A stretch of DNA of 64,000 bases, taken from assembly GCA_011947345.1 (NCBI GenBank), contig JAAVTG010001021.1, positions 124,001 through 188,000 of the forward strand. The letters are read 5' to 3'. The notes under the pieces were generated by a model, which had not been told where the DNA came from, did no database searches, and saw only the letters and a program-made list of their open reading frames with translations. Source of the stretch: Phytophthora quininea (Eukaryota > Oomycota > Peronosporomycetes > Peronosporales > Peronosporaceae). Made by a program: the position numbers and the translations under genes. This document shows, one piece after another, positions 20,512 to 33,478 of the stretch. Within the stretch, counting starts at the first letter, position 1. Every line of letters starts with the position of its first letter.

Positions 20512-23028
20512 TTATTGTTTGAACGTTGGTAGCTCCTCGCTGTGCTGCTGGTCGAGTTCGAGGCATTTCTGGAAGAAAGCGGACGCGTGTTGGTTGCGGT
20601 ATTGCTCGTCAAGACTCGCAAGCGGATCCCGAACGAAGAATTGGCGTGCACGACGTTGACGGCTCTTCTTGCGCGAGTCGTTCTTGTTGTTCTCGCTCGT
20701 GATCTTCTTGTGCAGCGGGTTGCTTGGCGGCACCGCCACCTTTGGCTTGAACGCGAAGGTCGAGCCGGCGAACGGGTCAAACGCATCCATAAGTGCTCGG
20801 GCGTGCTCGTTTGGCAGTGACGGCGCCATCTGAGCTGTGGCGAGGGCAAAGCTAGCAAGCTTCGGGTGGGCGTGTCGTGCTAACAACGCCAGCTCCCAGC
20901 ACGCATTCGAATATGGGTTAGCAAAGTCAGGATCATCAATGTCGGCACGATATTCGCCAGACGCAACACGATCCACGTCGGACTCGAGAAGCTGCTGCAA
21001 CTTGCTGTAGCGGTGGAAGAGTGCGCGCAGCAGCGACAGAACAGCAAGCGCTTGGTGGGCTGGCAAGTGCTGCGCCACAAGCAGCAACCGCTTCACGAAA
21101 GACGCTACGCGCTCAACCACCAGCTCCTTCCGGCGCAAAAGACCGCCTCAACACAAGCGAGCATGGTCGGAAAGCAAGACGAGTCCGAGGCTGCCTCGCC
21201 CTCAGCAAACCGGTGCAGCAAGCGATACAGAATGTCCACAAACTCCTTCTCATCGATCATCAGTTCTTGTCCGCCTGGGCCTTGCAGAGCGCGCAATCCA
21301 GTCAGTACAGCTTGCAGCGCAGCCGGCAGTGGTAACACGTCCTCTTCACGTAGCACCACCTTCAGTACTTTGAGTAGGTCGATCATGATGTCGAGGTTGA
21401 TCAGGAACGAGTACTTTGCCAGGCCTTCAAGCACAGCAGGCAGAGCCTCAGAGTACGTGGCCTGCTTCAGAATCCGGAAGTAGATAAGCACCAGCTCGTG
21501 CAAAATATCGGCTTGGGTCTTTTCACGCTCAGCACGGTCCACAACAGCCTCGGCCTCCTTCAAGCCAGCAGCAATTGTGTCCCCTTGTTCCTGTTGCCGA
21601 CGCCGTTTCTTGCGGTCGGACTTGGCCTTCTTTCGTGCCGCCTCACCCTGCTCCATTGTCACCTCAAGCGGCATGACCAGAAGCGTGCGGATGATGAAAG
21701 GCTGCACACGATGTTGCTTTTGCTTGACGTAGTTGGAGATCTGCTGCACAATTTCGTACGAGCACGCGCATGTCTTATCACGCTTGAAGACGGACTCAAA
21801 TGCTGCACAGGCCTGCTCGCGAACGTTCTTGAACTGCGAATCCGCCATCGGCACCAGCGCGATCACCAGGTTCAGGTGAAAATTGAAGGCGTACTTCTGC
21901 TCCAGCAACTCGGCCAAGCAGCGAACGCCAGTCTCTGCCAACACTACAGCTCGACGCTCGTGCGGTGACATCGTCGACAGTTGGTCTGGGCGCTTACCCT
22001 TGAGTCCCTTCGAAACCAGCTCGGCGCAGTACTTTAAAAACTTCTGGTAGTTGCTCAGCAACATCGCTTCGTAGTCTTGCAGCTGCTGCACCTTTTTCTT
22101 CACGGGACGGCCACGGTTCTGCTTGTTCTTCTCCTCTGTGCTAATGTCAGGGCTTTGGAGACGAATGCGGTAGTCTGGCAGGATATCTAGGAACACTGAC
22201 AATTGCGACAGCAAACTCAAACGCTGCACAGTGGCGTCCGAGTCGCGGCACAGGTTCTGCAGTTGCTGGATCTTGCTGAGCTGGTCAGGATGCTCCTTGC
22301 TCTTTTGAACGATTCTTCTGGGCTCTCCAGAATGCTCTCACACAGCTGTGCAATCTCCACCTTCTTCGTGGCGAGACGCATCTCCCGTTGGCGCTTCAGA
22401 TCCACCGCCGACAGTTGGCGCTTAAGTTCTTCCACGGGCTTTGTCTCCGGAGTATCTGTGATCTCTTCAAACTCCATATCAGACACGTCTGAGTCCATTT
22501 CTTCCTCTGCCTCCTCTTCTTCGTCGTCTTCTTCTTCCTCTTCGACCTCATTTTCCTTCACTGGCTGTTTCTCTGCCAATAACTTGTTCGTACGCACGCT
22601 ACCATCCATAAACTTGACAGGAAGTTTATCTGCCAGCACTTCCTGCTTGTCAGTGGTCCACGCAGCCTTTCGTGGCCGTGCCTCGAGCTTCTCCAGTGGC
22701 ATGTCTTCGTCGTCCTTCTCCTCTGGCTTGGTGGGCCTCTGGATAGGCTTTTGATCGCCTTTACGGCCTATTTGCTCATCGACTTCGTGTCCATCTTGGC
22801 CAGGAAGCCGCTGAACTGCTCGTTGTCGTCGAAGAAGGCCACATCGTCCTCGTCGATCTCCACTTCCTCCTCGTCGGGCTTCTTGGGCTCGTTCTTCTTG
22901 GCGTTGCGCTTCTTATTCGCAGCCGACGATCCCTTGCGTCCGCTCTGCTTCTTGGCCTGCTTGTTCTTGCTGCCAGCGGTGCTGCCGGGTGCGGCCTTGC
23001 GCTTCTTGCCCTTGCCTGTCGGTGCCAT
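20512..23028 (-). CDS. NOC3: Nucleolar complex protein 3 (NOC3), 60S ribosome assembly
   Basis: Nucleolar factor that with NOC2 moves pre-60S particles towards export; yeast Noc3 also acts in replication licensing. It starts at 23028 (MAPTGKGKKRKAAPG). A basic N-terminus and an acidic Glu run are followed by the conserved helical NOC3 body (LSLLSQLSVFLDILPDYRIR, FLKYCAELVSKGLKGK) and the CBF/MAK21-like C-terminal part (HRYSKLQQLLESDVDRVASG, DPDFANPYSNACWELALL). About 839 codons; human NOC3L is about 800. Three frame breaks sit at or beside short homopolymers: about 22798-22803 (GG/CC), 22303-22306 (TTTT) and 21137-21140 (AAAA). Each reads through if one base is added. All parts are conserved, so these are treated as assembly errors in an intact gene. 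Confidence 0.88.
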
Positions 23029-23074
23029 CGAAGCTGTGGCGAATATTGATGGCCAAGAGAAGTGTGCGCATATG

Positions 23075-23079
23075 ATTGG
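23075..23079 (-). promoter_or_regulatory. CCAAT box upstream of NOC3
   Basis: The minus strand reads GACCAATCA, 47 bases upstream of the NOC3 ATG. It fits an NF-Y type CCAAT box, an element common in oomycete promoters. It lies between the NOC3 start and the TOR stop, which are 117 bases apart. Confidence 0.4.
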
Positions 23080-23145
23080 TCAATAGATCACTTGAAACAG
23101 TACGTTTTAAAGCTTTGTAAAAATGTCCACTTTGAGATGGACAAT

Positions 23146-26100
23146 CTACCAGAATGGACACCAGCCGTAATACAATTGGCACAGATTTTCGTGCGACGTG
23201 GCCTGGTGGATCAGGCGGTCGACCTGAGCGTCCACAGTCAGCACTTTGCTGCCGTCGTCGAAGTCTCGACCCGCCAGTTTCTTCTTGACGCGCTCCACGA
23301 CGCTCAGAGCTTTCTCGTTCAGCTGCGGGTGCTCCGTTGCGATGAAGGACGTTCCGTAGTCGTATTTGTCGTGGGGGCCTCAGCCATCGAGTTGCGCGCC
23401 ATCGCAGGATCCAGCATGTCCATGTTGTAGCCCAGCATGGTCTCGGACGAGTGTCGTCTCCTGGGGGGACGAGGCCGAGCTCTTCATGCTACCTTCTGCC
23501 AGCTTCTCTTCGTTCTCTCCGTTAACATCTTCGTCGCCGTCGCCATCAGCAGGAGCTGCGCTGCCGCTTTCATGGCCAACGCGAACAGAGTTTCGGTCTC
23601 CGTTGGCATCCGTGCCATCGCCAGAGCCACCTTCTCCACGCCCAGGACCCCGGCGCCATCTTCTTCAGGCTGCGCGTGGGACGGCACGGCATCTTTCTTC
23701 AGCAGACGCCAGTTGATAAGAGGATCGTACACGAAGGCCTCCAGCACAGCCATCAGCGAGTCTCGGTTGTCACGAAGGACACGCATGGAAGCTTCGCAGG
23801 TGTAGCGGAAGTTGCCTTCGATTCCACTCACCTCCATGGCTTGGGTCAACATACGCGTGAGTCGGAACGGAATCTTCTCCGGGTACTTGTCACGCTCCAT
23901 TGCAACCTCAAAACAGTCGCCGAAATCGATATGCACTAGCTTACCAGACACGCGGTCAAGCATGAGATTGCTCGGGTGACGATCACCGAGACCAAGGATG
24001 TAGCCTGCCATGGACATGACTGCCAGCGAACGCGTAAAGTTTCGCCGACGGTCGAGCCACACTTCCGAGTCTTGGCTCTTCAGCCACAACACGCGGTACA
24101 AGTCCTGACCAGTAGTTTCGCCCAGAGCGTACTTGAAGGCCTCTACCTTCTGCATCAGCGGGAGCTTGTCGTAGTCCGGCGCCATCTGCACCATGAGTCG
24201 GTGCTCCACGTTCAGCTGAATCTTGCGCGCCTCACGGTAGTCGCGAATGAGCTGGTGCAAGGTATCGCAGTTCGGCACCCAACCGATGAGACCGCTCGTG
24301 TGCGACAAAGGAAGCACCGAATAGCGTTCGATAGCAAGATTGCGTTTGCTGGTGTCGCTGTCGTTAGCTAGCAGCGTGTTGATCACACCGAAAAGCTGCA
24401 TCACACGCTCATCTTGACGCAAATCTTCGTGGCCCTTGAGCAAGAACGGATATGCCTTACCGTCACTGCCGTTGATACTGACCTTGCGGGGTCGCTGCTT
24501 CGATGTCAGCACAGTCACCTTCGTGTCAAACGACTGAATGCGCACAATCGGAGCGCCAGCCTTGTAGGTGCCTGGTACAGCCAAAGACAAATTGCGCACC
24601 GACAGCAACTTTGGTCCGACATTTGCCAGTTCAAGTGTCGAGAGGTTAGCAAGTTGCTTGCGGATCTTCGAGAACACGTTGTAGTAGATGTCCCAAGCCT
24701 GATTCAGATCGTCCAGGCTTTTGGTTCGTTCGTACACGTCCGTCCACTCCTTTGCGTACTGCAAGTCACGTGCAAACGCCTGGTAGAATGCAACTTCACG
24801 CAGCGTTGGCGTCTCCTCCTTGCCGATGTTGTCCATCAGCTCGTGAAGCGGCGCCAACTCGGCAATCATGGCTGTCACGTCACGATTATTGAAGAAGTGT
24901 TTTGATGCTTCTTCGAGGGCTCCGTGCCACAACTCATTCCATAAAATTGCTACACGGATCAATTCACGAGACACCATGTCAGCTTCATACACCAGTTGGG
25001 AGCTATGCCGGCGAACAGCGGCCAGAATTCCTTCTGCTACAAGTTTTCGTGTCGGGTTTAGCGCCTTAGATGCCACCGTGATGGGGTAAATTAGCGCTTG
25101 CGGGTGTGCTTGGCCGATACGAGTAAGCAACTCATGAAGGAGTTCGCTCGTCTTCGGGTTCGGCGTATCAATGCGCGCAATAAGTTGGGGGATCACATCC
25201 AGCCATGTATCAACAGAAGCTTCTTGGAAGCCTTCCATCATGGCCAAATGCACGTCGCTGCGATTGCCATGCGTAAACCAAAGCGTCAAAAGACGCAAAA
25301 CATCCTTCGTCACGTCATAACTAGTGTGGCCAAACGAAATAGAGCGGAAGAAGCCCTGGATTGCTCGTACTGCATAACGCTTCGGGTCACCCTGACCCGA
25401 CTCCTTTACGGTGGCTTCTAACGCTCGGAAATTCATCAGCGCCCACTCATGCCAAGCGCGGTCGTTGGTTGGGTCCAGTTTTGTCGCTGTCTCTAGACAT
25501 TCCAGCACGTGATCAAACGCGCCATCAGCTTGCTTGTGAGGTTCTGTTAGCGACATTTGCCATTCGCCCAATTGAATGTAGACTTGCACACGCAGCTTGC
25601 GCATGTCCTCGTTCGTTGGGTCGCCATGCTGCTCAAGCGCCTCGATAAAGTAATCCATCTGCTTTAACGCGACATCTTCACGGTTTTCAGCCCAGAGGTG
25701 CCTGATGTAGCTGAAGGCAACGCGTGGGTCCTGAGCTGCGCTATCGGCGAGGCTCAGCAAGCCGTTCGCAAAGCCCTGACTAGCGCCAGCATTGCCGCCT
25801 AAGTTGATCGGAATGGGTGCGTAAGGGTCCCTGTCCACACTTCGGATAAACGGTTGAGCACCAACACGCCACAGAGCACTTGAAGCCAAGTTAATATGGC
25901 CCGATTTCAGACAGAGTCGAGCATATTTCAGCCAAATGTCAACATCCTCTCGAGGATCAAACACCAGTGACCTAACAAGCATCAGACTCTGCCAAACCTG
26001 AATATTCCGCTCGACGCCCAACATACGCCTCGTCCAAATTGTTTGCAACTTCTTCAAGGCGACTTGCTTCTCGTGCCCGTAAGACGTCGATGATGACGAC

Positions 26101-29100
26101 GAAACAAAGTTGAGGCTGCTGATGCTCTGCTTGCGACGTGATGTCGTTGTGGACAGCGAAATTGAGGGCGGTGCCGATAAAAGAGTCAGCTCCCCGTTGT
26201 TCTTGTAAGCAAACGTCTTCAGGTACGCGACAATTTCCTCCAGTTCGGTCAGCATCTGCAAATTCACAATAGCCGGCAGATACGCACGTCCGTAGCTTTC
26301 GCTCACAAGCGAACGTAACGTTGGATCCATTTCCTTTCGGCATTCTGCAATCGAGCCCATCGCCTCGTCCAGCTCCATACGACGAATGGAAACAACCGCC
26401 TGGAACAAGTGCGACTCGGTTGGATCCATATCCGAGTTGATGTATCTCGAAATCGAATCCCAGTTTTGCAGCGAGAAGGCAACACGCGCACCACTACTAC
26501 ACAGCTCTTTCTTCAGCGCGGGAGGGACATCCAACAGCTTCTCGCCATCCTGTTGCTCGCCATTGAGGTCTTGTCCTTCACCGTAGATTTTGGACCACGT
26601 CTCCTTAACGTGGTCGTTCAACTTTCTCCACTCACCAATAGCCCAGAGACACCGCATCTTACCGAAAATGGATTCCACGTTGTTTGGATCCTCTAGCAAC
26701 ACACGGTCGTGGGTTGCAAGGGCGTCATCCCATCGCAGCAGCTTTTCATGCCAAGACGCTTTCACTTCGATTCCAGGCAACTTTTCCAGAGCGTACTTTA
26801 AGATACCACGAGCAGCTTCCGGCTGATTCAGCTTGGAGTTGATGCTGATAAGAGCCTGAATTCCGTCCGTACTTGGGTTAGTGTTGAACTCTAGCTCCTT
26901 ATAGTGCAGAGCCTTAGCGAAGGAGTGACATTTATCAGCCAAAGACCCGAGCAAACGGATGTCAATTGGTAGCGGCTGGTCATCATGCTCCATGAACTCT
27001 GCAAGATTAAGTAGCGTCTGCAAGATCTCTGACGGCAGATGCGGCGACTGGAAAGCTGACTCCAGCGAGCGAATGAGGTTATCTTGTGTTGGCGGTGCCA
27101 AGTGTGGCCACACGCTCACAAATGACGCGTTAAACAGCTCTCGTGCCAGGGGTTGATACACCGACGCCAGTTCCTTGCAAGCGCGGAGGATAGGCGAAGG
27201 CGACTCACGTAGCAGCTCAACAGAGAAGGCCAGAATCCATTCGTTCCAGTCCTCTTTTGTTGAGCGCTGAGATGCTTCCCAGGCTTTCATAAGGTTCTTT
27301 TGATCACATGGTAGACTCCTTGTCTCTTCCTGGGCGGACGAACCCGAGTCTTTATGCTCAATTGAGGTATCAGCGCGCGACTTCAGCGGGTCTGTAGCCC
27401 ATGAAGCTACTGGGAGTGGCTGGTACTTCAAGATCTTGGACACCAACAAATCATATCGATCGAAGATATCGTTTGTGCGTGAAGTGTGACGGCCCAAAAC
27501 CTGGCTGATGACAGGGACGAAGATTGCATAGTCATCGCCCATTGTGTACACCATGCAGCAGAGGCAATCCATCGCAAGGTAGACCATCTCTGGTTGCGAC
27601 GAGATTACACGTGCGAGCATGTGGATGATCTTTGACGCATAAACGCTCACATTGAGCTTCTTCACAAGCGACCCCAGTGATCCAAGACCTTGCTTCCTCG
27701 CGTTAACATCAGCATCACTCTGAATAAGAGCAACCAGAGCTGGAATAATCAAGTGCAAATACCCATCGAGAAGGCGTCCAAGTGATACAGCAGTCTTCAA
27801 CACCAGGAGAGTCCGTGGACGTGCCGGGTTGTCACGCTCTGTTCGAATAACGCGAAGCATCTGCGGGACGAGGTCAGGCAAGTACACGCGGAAATTTTCA
27901 CCAAGCGAGTTTGCCAACTTCTTGACCAGGTTGAGCACTTCTTCGAGGTGTTCATCCCAATAACTGTTCATAATGGACAGTAAAGCCACGTGGTCAAGGT
28001 GGGGTTGAATCTGCTCTTCGACAATCTGTACAAGATCGCACAATTGCTCGAACAGGAATTTCCTCAGCGATCGGTTCACCTTCTCCAACGCGTACAGGAA
28101 AGCAGGGATGATCTTATCCAAATGCTGCCCCATACGCTTTCGTTGGCTTTTGCAAATGTACATAATTGCCATGAACGTGCCCTGGTAGTGAACGGAATTG
28201 CGCGGTTCGAGTAAGATGCGGATCAAAGCGTTGATCGCCACGGTTGGGAAGTACTGCGTTGAATCAGGAATCATGGACGGCAGCAAATCGTCCGGCGGGA
28301 CTTCCAAGATAATGTTAGTCAGCTTTCCACTTGTCTGCTTGTCGTTCTTTGTTACCTTCCTGGCTGTGGTTAAAAGGAGTGATTCGCCCAGCAGTTGTGC
28401 ATCTTCTTCGCTGCTGCCATCCAACATACCAGCTCCGCCACTTCCATTGCCAATATGAATGCCAACAGCTCTATCAGATCCCCCAGATGGGTCGAATCCA
28501 TTCGTTCCCGATGCATTTGGTGCGATGCTCATCAGACTGAAAATCCCTCCAGCACCAACTGCGAATGCGCTGGAGCGGAATTCCTTCTTCTTAGCATCTG
28601 TAAGCTTCCCCTGCTTTTGAAGATGGAATAGCCTGAGGTTGTACGGATCCAGCGCACCAAGCACACCAATTGTGCGGCCAGCTTCAATACGCAGTGACTC
28701 AAACGCATCACCTGATCTCTGCAGCGCCTGGCACAACAGGTCCAGCAGTTCTGGGTATTCATGATAGGGAAGGACGACATAGCCCGTCGACGAAACGAGC
28801 TGACCAAGCGTCTTTATGGCAACTTGCAAAATCTGCGGGTTACTAGAGTCTCTCATCTCGTCAATAACATCCGGTAGCAGTTGGCTAAGATATGGCGTTA
28901 GCTCCTGCGCGCCAACTTCTGCCAGGTCGCCCAACGTAGCCAAAATGGCTTTGCTTACACTGACTGTACTTCGGCTGTGACTGCGACGCTCAGAGTCTTC
29001 ACGCAAGTTCTTCATCAACACGCGCAAAATCGGGAGAACATAAGGCTGCGCAAGTTGCGAAGCTGAGCGTAGCAAACATCCGATCAAAAGTGCTCCTTCT

Positions 29101-31113
29101 TCCTTGCCACGAGAGTCTCCACTGAATTCCAATTCAGCAAGCAACTGAACCAAAGTCTGCCGCAGAGACGGCAGTACTGTGGCCGGATTGTGATGCGTCA
29201 GCCGTCCCAGTGTACTCATCGCTGTCTGACGGATACTAAAAACCTCGTCGTTGAGCGCGATAAACAGACATCTCAAATTGTCATTCAGCGCCAGTAGAGG
29301 ATCAAATCGTGAATCCAATGACGCCAAGACACGTAGACGAATACTTGCTTCAGTGTCAGCAATGCCTACTGTCAGCAGGCGCTCCAACACAGACGTAACA
29401 GGACGCGCAAAATCTTCTGACGTCATTTGCGTACTGCCGCGGTCTTCACCTGGTGGCAGCAGAAGTTTACAGCACGTCAGTGCAGCACTCTTACGAATCG
29501 TCGCAACTTCGTGATCAAGGAATTTGACCACCGTCTCGTGAACAAACGCCATGATGGGAATCTGTCGGTTGCCTTGAAAATCAAAATTTGCTAGCGTTTC
29601 CAGTGCAAGGGCTTGCATTGCGATTGCTGACGACACTTCCGTCGACGTTGCGCTATTTTCTGACGATCCATTCGTCTTTGAGCCAGTCGCAGACTGGAAC
29701 AGGTTCGACAGCATACCCCTGTCACTGAAATGGAGGTCGTTTTGAGCCTTCTGCTGGGAGGTGTGGTGGCAGATCCCGTCACATCATTCTGTCGAGAACG
29801 TAAAATGGCGCTCAACCTCTCAAACAATCTCTGCTGAATAATTGGCTTCATCGGTGGGATCTTTTTGACGATCGTTGTCAGCGTTTCCACAAGCGACGAA
29901 TCCAAATCATTCTGGAACAGCGGGCCCACCATAGATTCCAAGTCCACACGGATCAACGCAGGTCCTACCGTTTCAGCAAGCATTCGCAGACACGCGAGTG
30001 CTTCACGATGTGTATCGAAATCCTTCTTGCGCACTTGTAGTCCGCCCTTAATTCCATTCATAATGGCCAGCAACGCTTGTTCGTCTCTTGCCATCAACGG
30101 ACCGATAGCCAACGAAAGCTTACCGATCGAAAGCAGCGCATCCGGTCGCGTCGTAGTCGTCGCCGAGAAAAGCACTTCAAGCAGGTGATTCATACAGGGA
30201 CGATAGCATTTCTCCACGAACACCGATGTGTTGAATTTTGCCAGTCGCGGGAAGAGACTTATGACAGCAGAGCGAACGGTGGCGCTCTTGTGGTCCTGGT
30301 GGCTGAACACAAGTCTGCAGGCTCGCGCATAATGCGAGTGCATAAAGTCTCCTGTATTGCGCAGCAGCTCGTTCAGAATGAGCAGTGCGCCATGAGTAGC
30401 GTCGGAGCTGTTGCGTTTGAAAGCCCCCTCGGCTTCATCCAAGGCGCGGTTGTACCACGACGTCTTGCGGTTGGACTCTCGTTGCTGGATGAGCATAAAG
30501 TTGGATTGCAGCGACTCGCTGGCACTCACCCGCACCACGAGCTTGGTGTCCCAGAAGGCACTCCAGATGAAGTCAAAATACTTGTCCATATACCTAAACG
30601 AGGTCGACGGCGCGTTGATGGACAGCTCCTTGAGGATCATGACGGCGGCATGCCTGCGCACGTGGAAGGTCTCGTTCTTAAGCCACTCGAGCGCCGGCTT
30701 GACGTGGTAGTCCTCCACGAATTCGATGAGACTGGTACCGCCTGTAGACACAATGTGGCCCAGCGCTTTGGCTGCCACGCGCAGCATGGGGGCTCAGCGC
30801 TTGGGATCTTCTCAAAGACCTTGGTGAGCGAGTGGGCGAACTCGATGATGGTCTGGTCGTTGCGCTCGGCGATGAAGAGTTCCACCAGTTCGTCCATGGC
30901 CGCGATGCCGCCCATGCGGTCAGCGTTCTCGTTCGAGTTGCACAGCAGCATGAGTTTGGCGCTGATGTCTGTGACCCATTTCATGTACAGGCCGTGCGAG
31001 AGGTCCCGGGACTCGGACTCGATGAACAGCCGCAAGCTCTGCGCCGCGCGGTGGCGCACGCTGCTGTTGCTGCTGCGCAGCCCCGGCAGGAACCGCGTGA
31101 AGCTGTCGGCCAT
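23146..31113 (-). CDS. TOR: Target of rapamycin (TOR) kinase
   Basis: PI3K-related Ser/Thr kinase, the growth and nutrient hub. It starts at the ATG at 31113 ([16 protein letters not shown]) and spans about 2,650 codons without obvious introns. Long N-terminal HEAT repeats, a FAT domain, then FRB ([18 protein letters not shown] ... [12 protein letters not shown]), the kinase domain ([34 protein letters not shown]) and a C-terminal FATC ending [13 protein letters not shown] at 23146. The reading frame is broken at 30788-30792 (G run), 29756-29758, 23641-23643, 23463-23468 and 23373-23377, all at G/C homopolymers of the plus strand. Between 23.15 and 23.6 kb the frame changes run through an acidic linker before FATC. 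Conservation on both sides of each break argues for one functional gene with assembly errors. Confidence 0.95.
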
Positions 31114-31252
31114 AGCTGCTGCTCGCGACTTCCTCGCGGTAGTGCGCACGCAGGGGAGATTAGCTCTGCTGTAGCCATGTGCCGAATAGAGGGTACATTC
31201 TAACATGGATACATTTGTCAATTTCATGCTTCAAGCAATGATAAGGAGACCG

Positions 31253-32380
31253 TCACAATGCCTTGGTGCGTGGCGTTTGTTGGAGCTTCATCTCACGCTC
31301 ATGGCAGGCTTCTTTCATTGAGCAGTTGGCGCTGAAGTGGCCGAGCTGCTTGCAGTAGCGACACGGATGCGGGCAGTCCTTGGAGTGGTGGTCGTCCTTC
31401 TTACAGTTGTAGCATCGGCGGTGGCGCTTGCTTTGCGCCGTTTCCAGCGGCAACTCGCCCGACTGGATCGCCTTCGAGCGCGCCTCCCATGCCTGCAGCT
31501 TATTCTCGAGCCGCCGCTTCTTGCCGGCCTCTTTCTGACAGTACATCACACGCCGACGCTCTTTTTCGTCGGCGTCCATGGGAGGCTTATGACTCGGGTC
31601 TGCATCGTCGTCAAAGTGCTGCACAATGCGCGCGAACTGCAGCTTAAAGAAGAAGAGCAAGTCCGACAGCTGTGCATCCTCCGACCCGTCGGGCAGCTTA
31701 ACCTCTGCTCTCTTCGCTGCGACAGCGTACTCTTCCAGCATCAACTGAATAGCTGCAAAGTATCAAGAGTGCAAATATAAGAGTCAGCACTCAACATTCC
31801 ATCGTAAAGCTCCACTAAATTGCATTATGATAGCTCACCTTCGATCGTCGAGACGCATCCAGCTCCAGCCTTATGATACCGCCAGAAGTTGCTCTCTTTC
31901 GGGGCTGAGCCAGCTTCACGTGGCGTAGATTTGCGATTGCAGGATCTGTCATGATCACTGGTGCTTTCTGCCACGGACAGTCGATGAAGATCATCGTGCG
32001 GATATTTATCAGCTCTTCGACGCTGATCTGGTCAAGTGTCTCTGCTTCAAAGGACGGATACACCACCACGGCGTCCTCGCGCGTGTACGTCGGCAGCGGC
32101 TCTCCATCTTTAACTGCGGGGTACGGCACAATCTCCACATCATCCGGAGCCAGTACCTTGGCGTGCGGCGCTGTGCTTTTCTTGATCTTGTCCTGGAAGA
32201 GCACGTGCACTTGTAGTGGCAGCTTGAGCGTCGGCACCGTCACGCCGTCGGGCACACCCAGCGGAATGTTGCACTTGGGGCAGTAGAACTTGTAGCTGCG
32301 CTGACAAGAAGAGCATGGCAGGCGCGTCCACGCCTTGGGCTGCTGCGCCAGCGGCAGCTCTTGCTCTCCTGGCTCGCCAT
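31253..32380 (-). CDS. DTWD1-type tRNA aminocarboxypropyltransferase with CCHC zinc-knuckle tail
   Basis: DTW-domain enzymes add an aminocarboxypropyl group from SAM to tRNA uridine (acp3U). The start chosen is the ATG at 32380 (MASQESKSC). A zinc ribbon (CSSCQRSYKFYCPKC) is followed by the DTWD1 body (VVVYPSFEA, IDQ-like TLDQISVEELI, MIFIDCPWQKAPVI and FWRYHKAG ... STIEA). An intron (donor GTGAGC near 31837, acceptor near 31754) joins STIE to AIQLMLEEYAV. The C-terminal part adds two CCHC knuckles, CYNCKKDDHHSKDC and CRYCKQLGHFSANC, separated from the DTW domain by a charged helix; animal DTWD1 lacks these. Two one-base breaks are inferred: at the CCC near 32336 and the GGGG at 31901-31904. 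The usual DTW triplet reads as IDCPW here. Confidence 0.8.
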
Positions 32381-32499
32381 CGTTGGCTATCAAGAATCGT
32401 AATCCGTTTTGGGTACATATTCTAAATTTGTAGATATCCTAGATTTGGGTAGTTGCCCATTTTCTGACCCCACATTCAGTCTCCGATATTCCGAGCACG

Positions 32500-33400
32500 A
32501 TGTGGTCGACGATGATCATGCGCTTCCCTTCGCAGGCCAAGTTCCTGACTCGCGGAGCGCTGGTGACCGCCGGCATGGCTGCATTTGCGTCATTCTCTTC
32601 CCTTTCAACGGCGCAGTGCGAAGAGGAGGAGCAACCTAAGGTGGCGTTGAGCCCGAAGGAATTCCGCTCCTTCACCGTGAACAAGGTGGAGACGCTCAAC
32701 CACAATACCAAGCGCGTCACGTTCGCTCTGCCTACTTGGGAGCATGAAATGGGTATCTCCACCTACAGCTGCCTGCTTGCTCGTGCTAAGGTGGACGGCA
32801 AGACGGTGGTGCGTCCGTACACGCCCACTAACACCAACGAGGAGAAGGGCTTCCTAGAACTCGTGGTCAAGGGCTACCCGCAGGGAAATCTGAGCAAGCA
32901 CATCGTGAACCTCAAAGAGGGAGACCAACTGGAGATGAGGGGCCCGTTGCCTAAGTTCAGCTACTATCCCAACAAGTACAAGCGTATCGGCATGATCGCC
33001 GGTGGTTCTGGCATCACCCCATGTTGCAGATGATGAAGACCATCTGTCGCGACGAACGGGACCGCACGGAGATCACATTGCTGTACTGCAGTGTGTCTGA
33101 AGAGGACATCATTCTGCGCGAAGAAATCGAGGCCTTGACGTACTTGTACGCGCAGGTGACGGTCATTCATGTGCTGAGCAACCCCTCTGCTGAATGGAAA
33201 GGAGAGACGGGTTTTGTGACCAGGAGATGATCGAGAACTTCATGCCAGTGGCGTCCGACGAAAACCTCATCTGCGTGTGCGGGCCGCCTCCCATGATGTA
33301 CCACGTTTCGGGCGACAAGGCCAAGGACAAAAGCCAGGGCGAACTGCAGGGCTTGCTCAAGGACCTTAAGTACACCCGCACTCAAGTCTTCAAGTTCTAA
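32500..33400 (+). CDS. NADH-cytochrome b5 reductase
   Basis: FAD enzyme passing electrons from NADH to cytochrome b5, for fatty acid desaturation and sterol synthesis. It starts MWSTMIMRFPSQAKFLTRG; the N-terminal hydrophobic stretch (ALVTAGMAAFASFSS) suggests an outer-mitochondrial or ER membrane anchor. FAD-binding RPYTPTN, the flavin-side GxGxxS-like YPQGNLSKH, the NADH motif GGSGITP and CGPPPMMYH are visible, and the protein ends VFKF. About 300 residues, the family's normal length. Two breaks occur: at CCCC 33017-33020 (after GSGITP) and at ACC 33219-33221 (after GFVT). Each is repaired by one extra C, so errors are likely. It is divergent from the DTWD1 gene (119 bases between ATGs) and convergent with XPF (78 bases between stops). 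Confidence 0.93.
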
Positions 33401-33478
33401 AGAGGTTGTTAAATTGAGATGGTCAGTCTCTTCGACTAGACGTTGCGTAACCTCAAAACGAGAGCATTGAACATACCA

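Noticed and set aside
30077..31174. 365-codon plus-strand ORF
   Set aside because: It lies wholly antisense to the TOR N-terminal HEAT region. It shows no family motif and is rich in His/Arg/Ala, as expected from reading such codons backwards.
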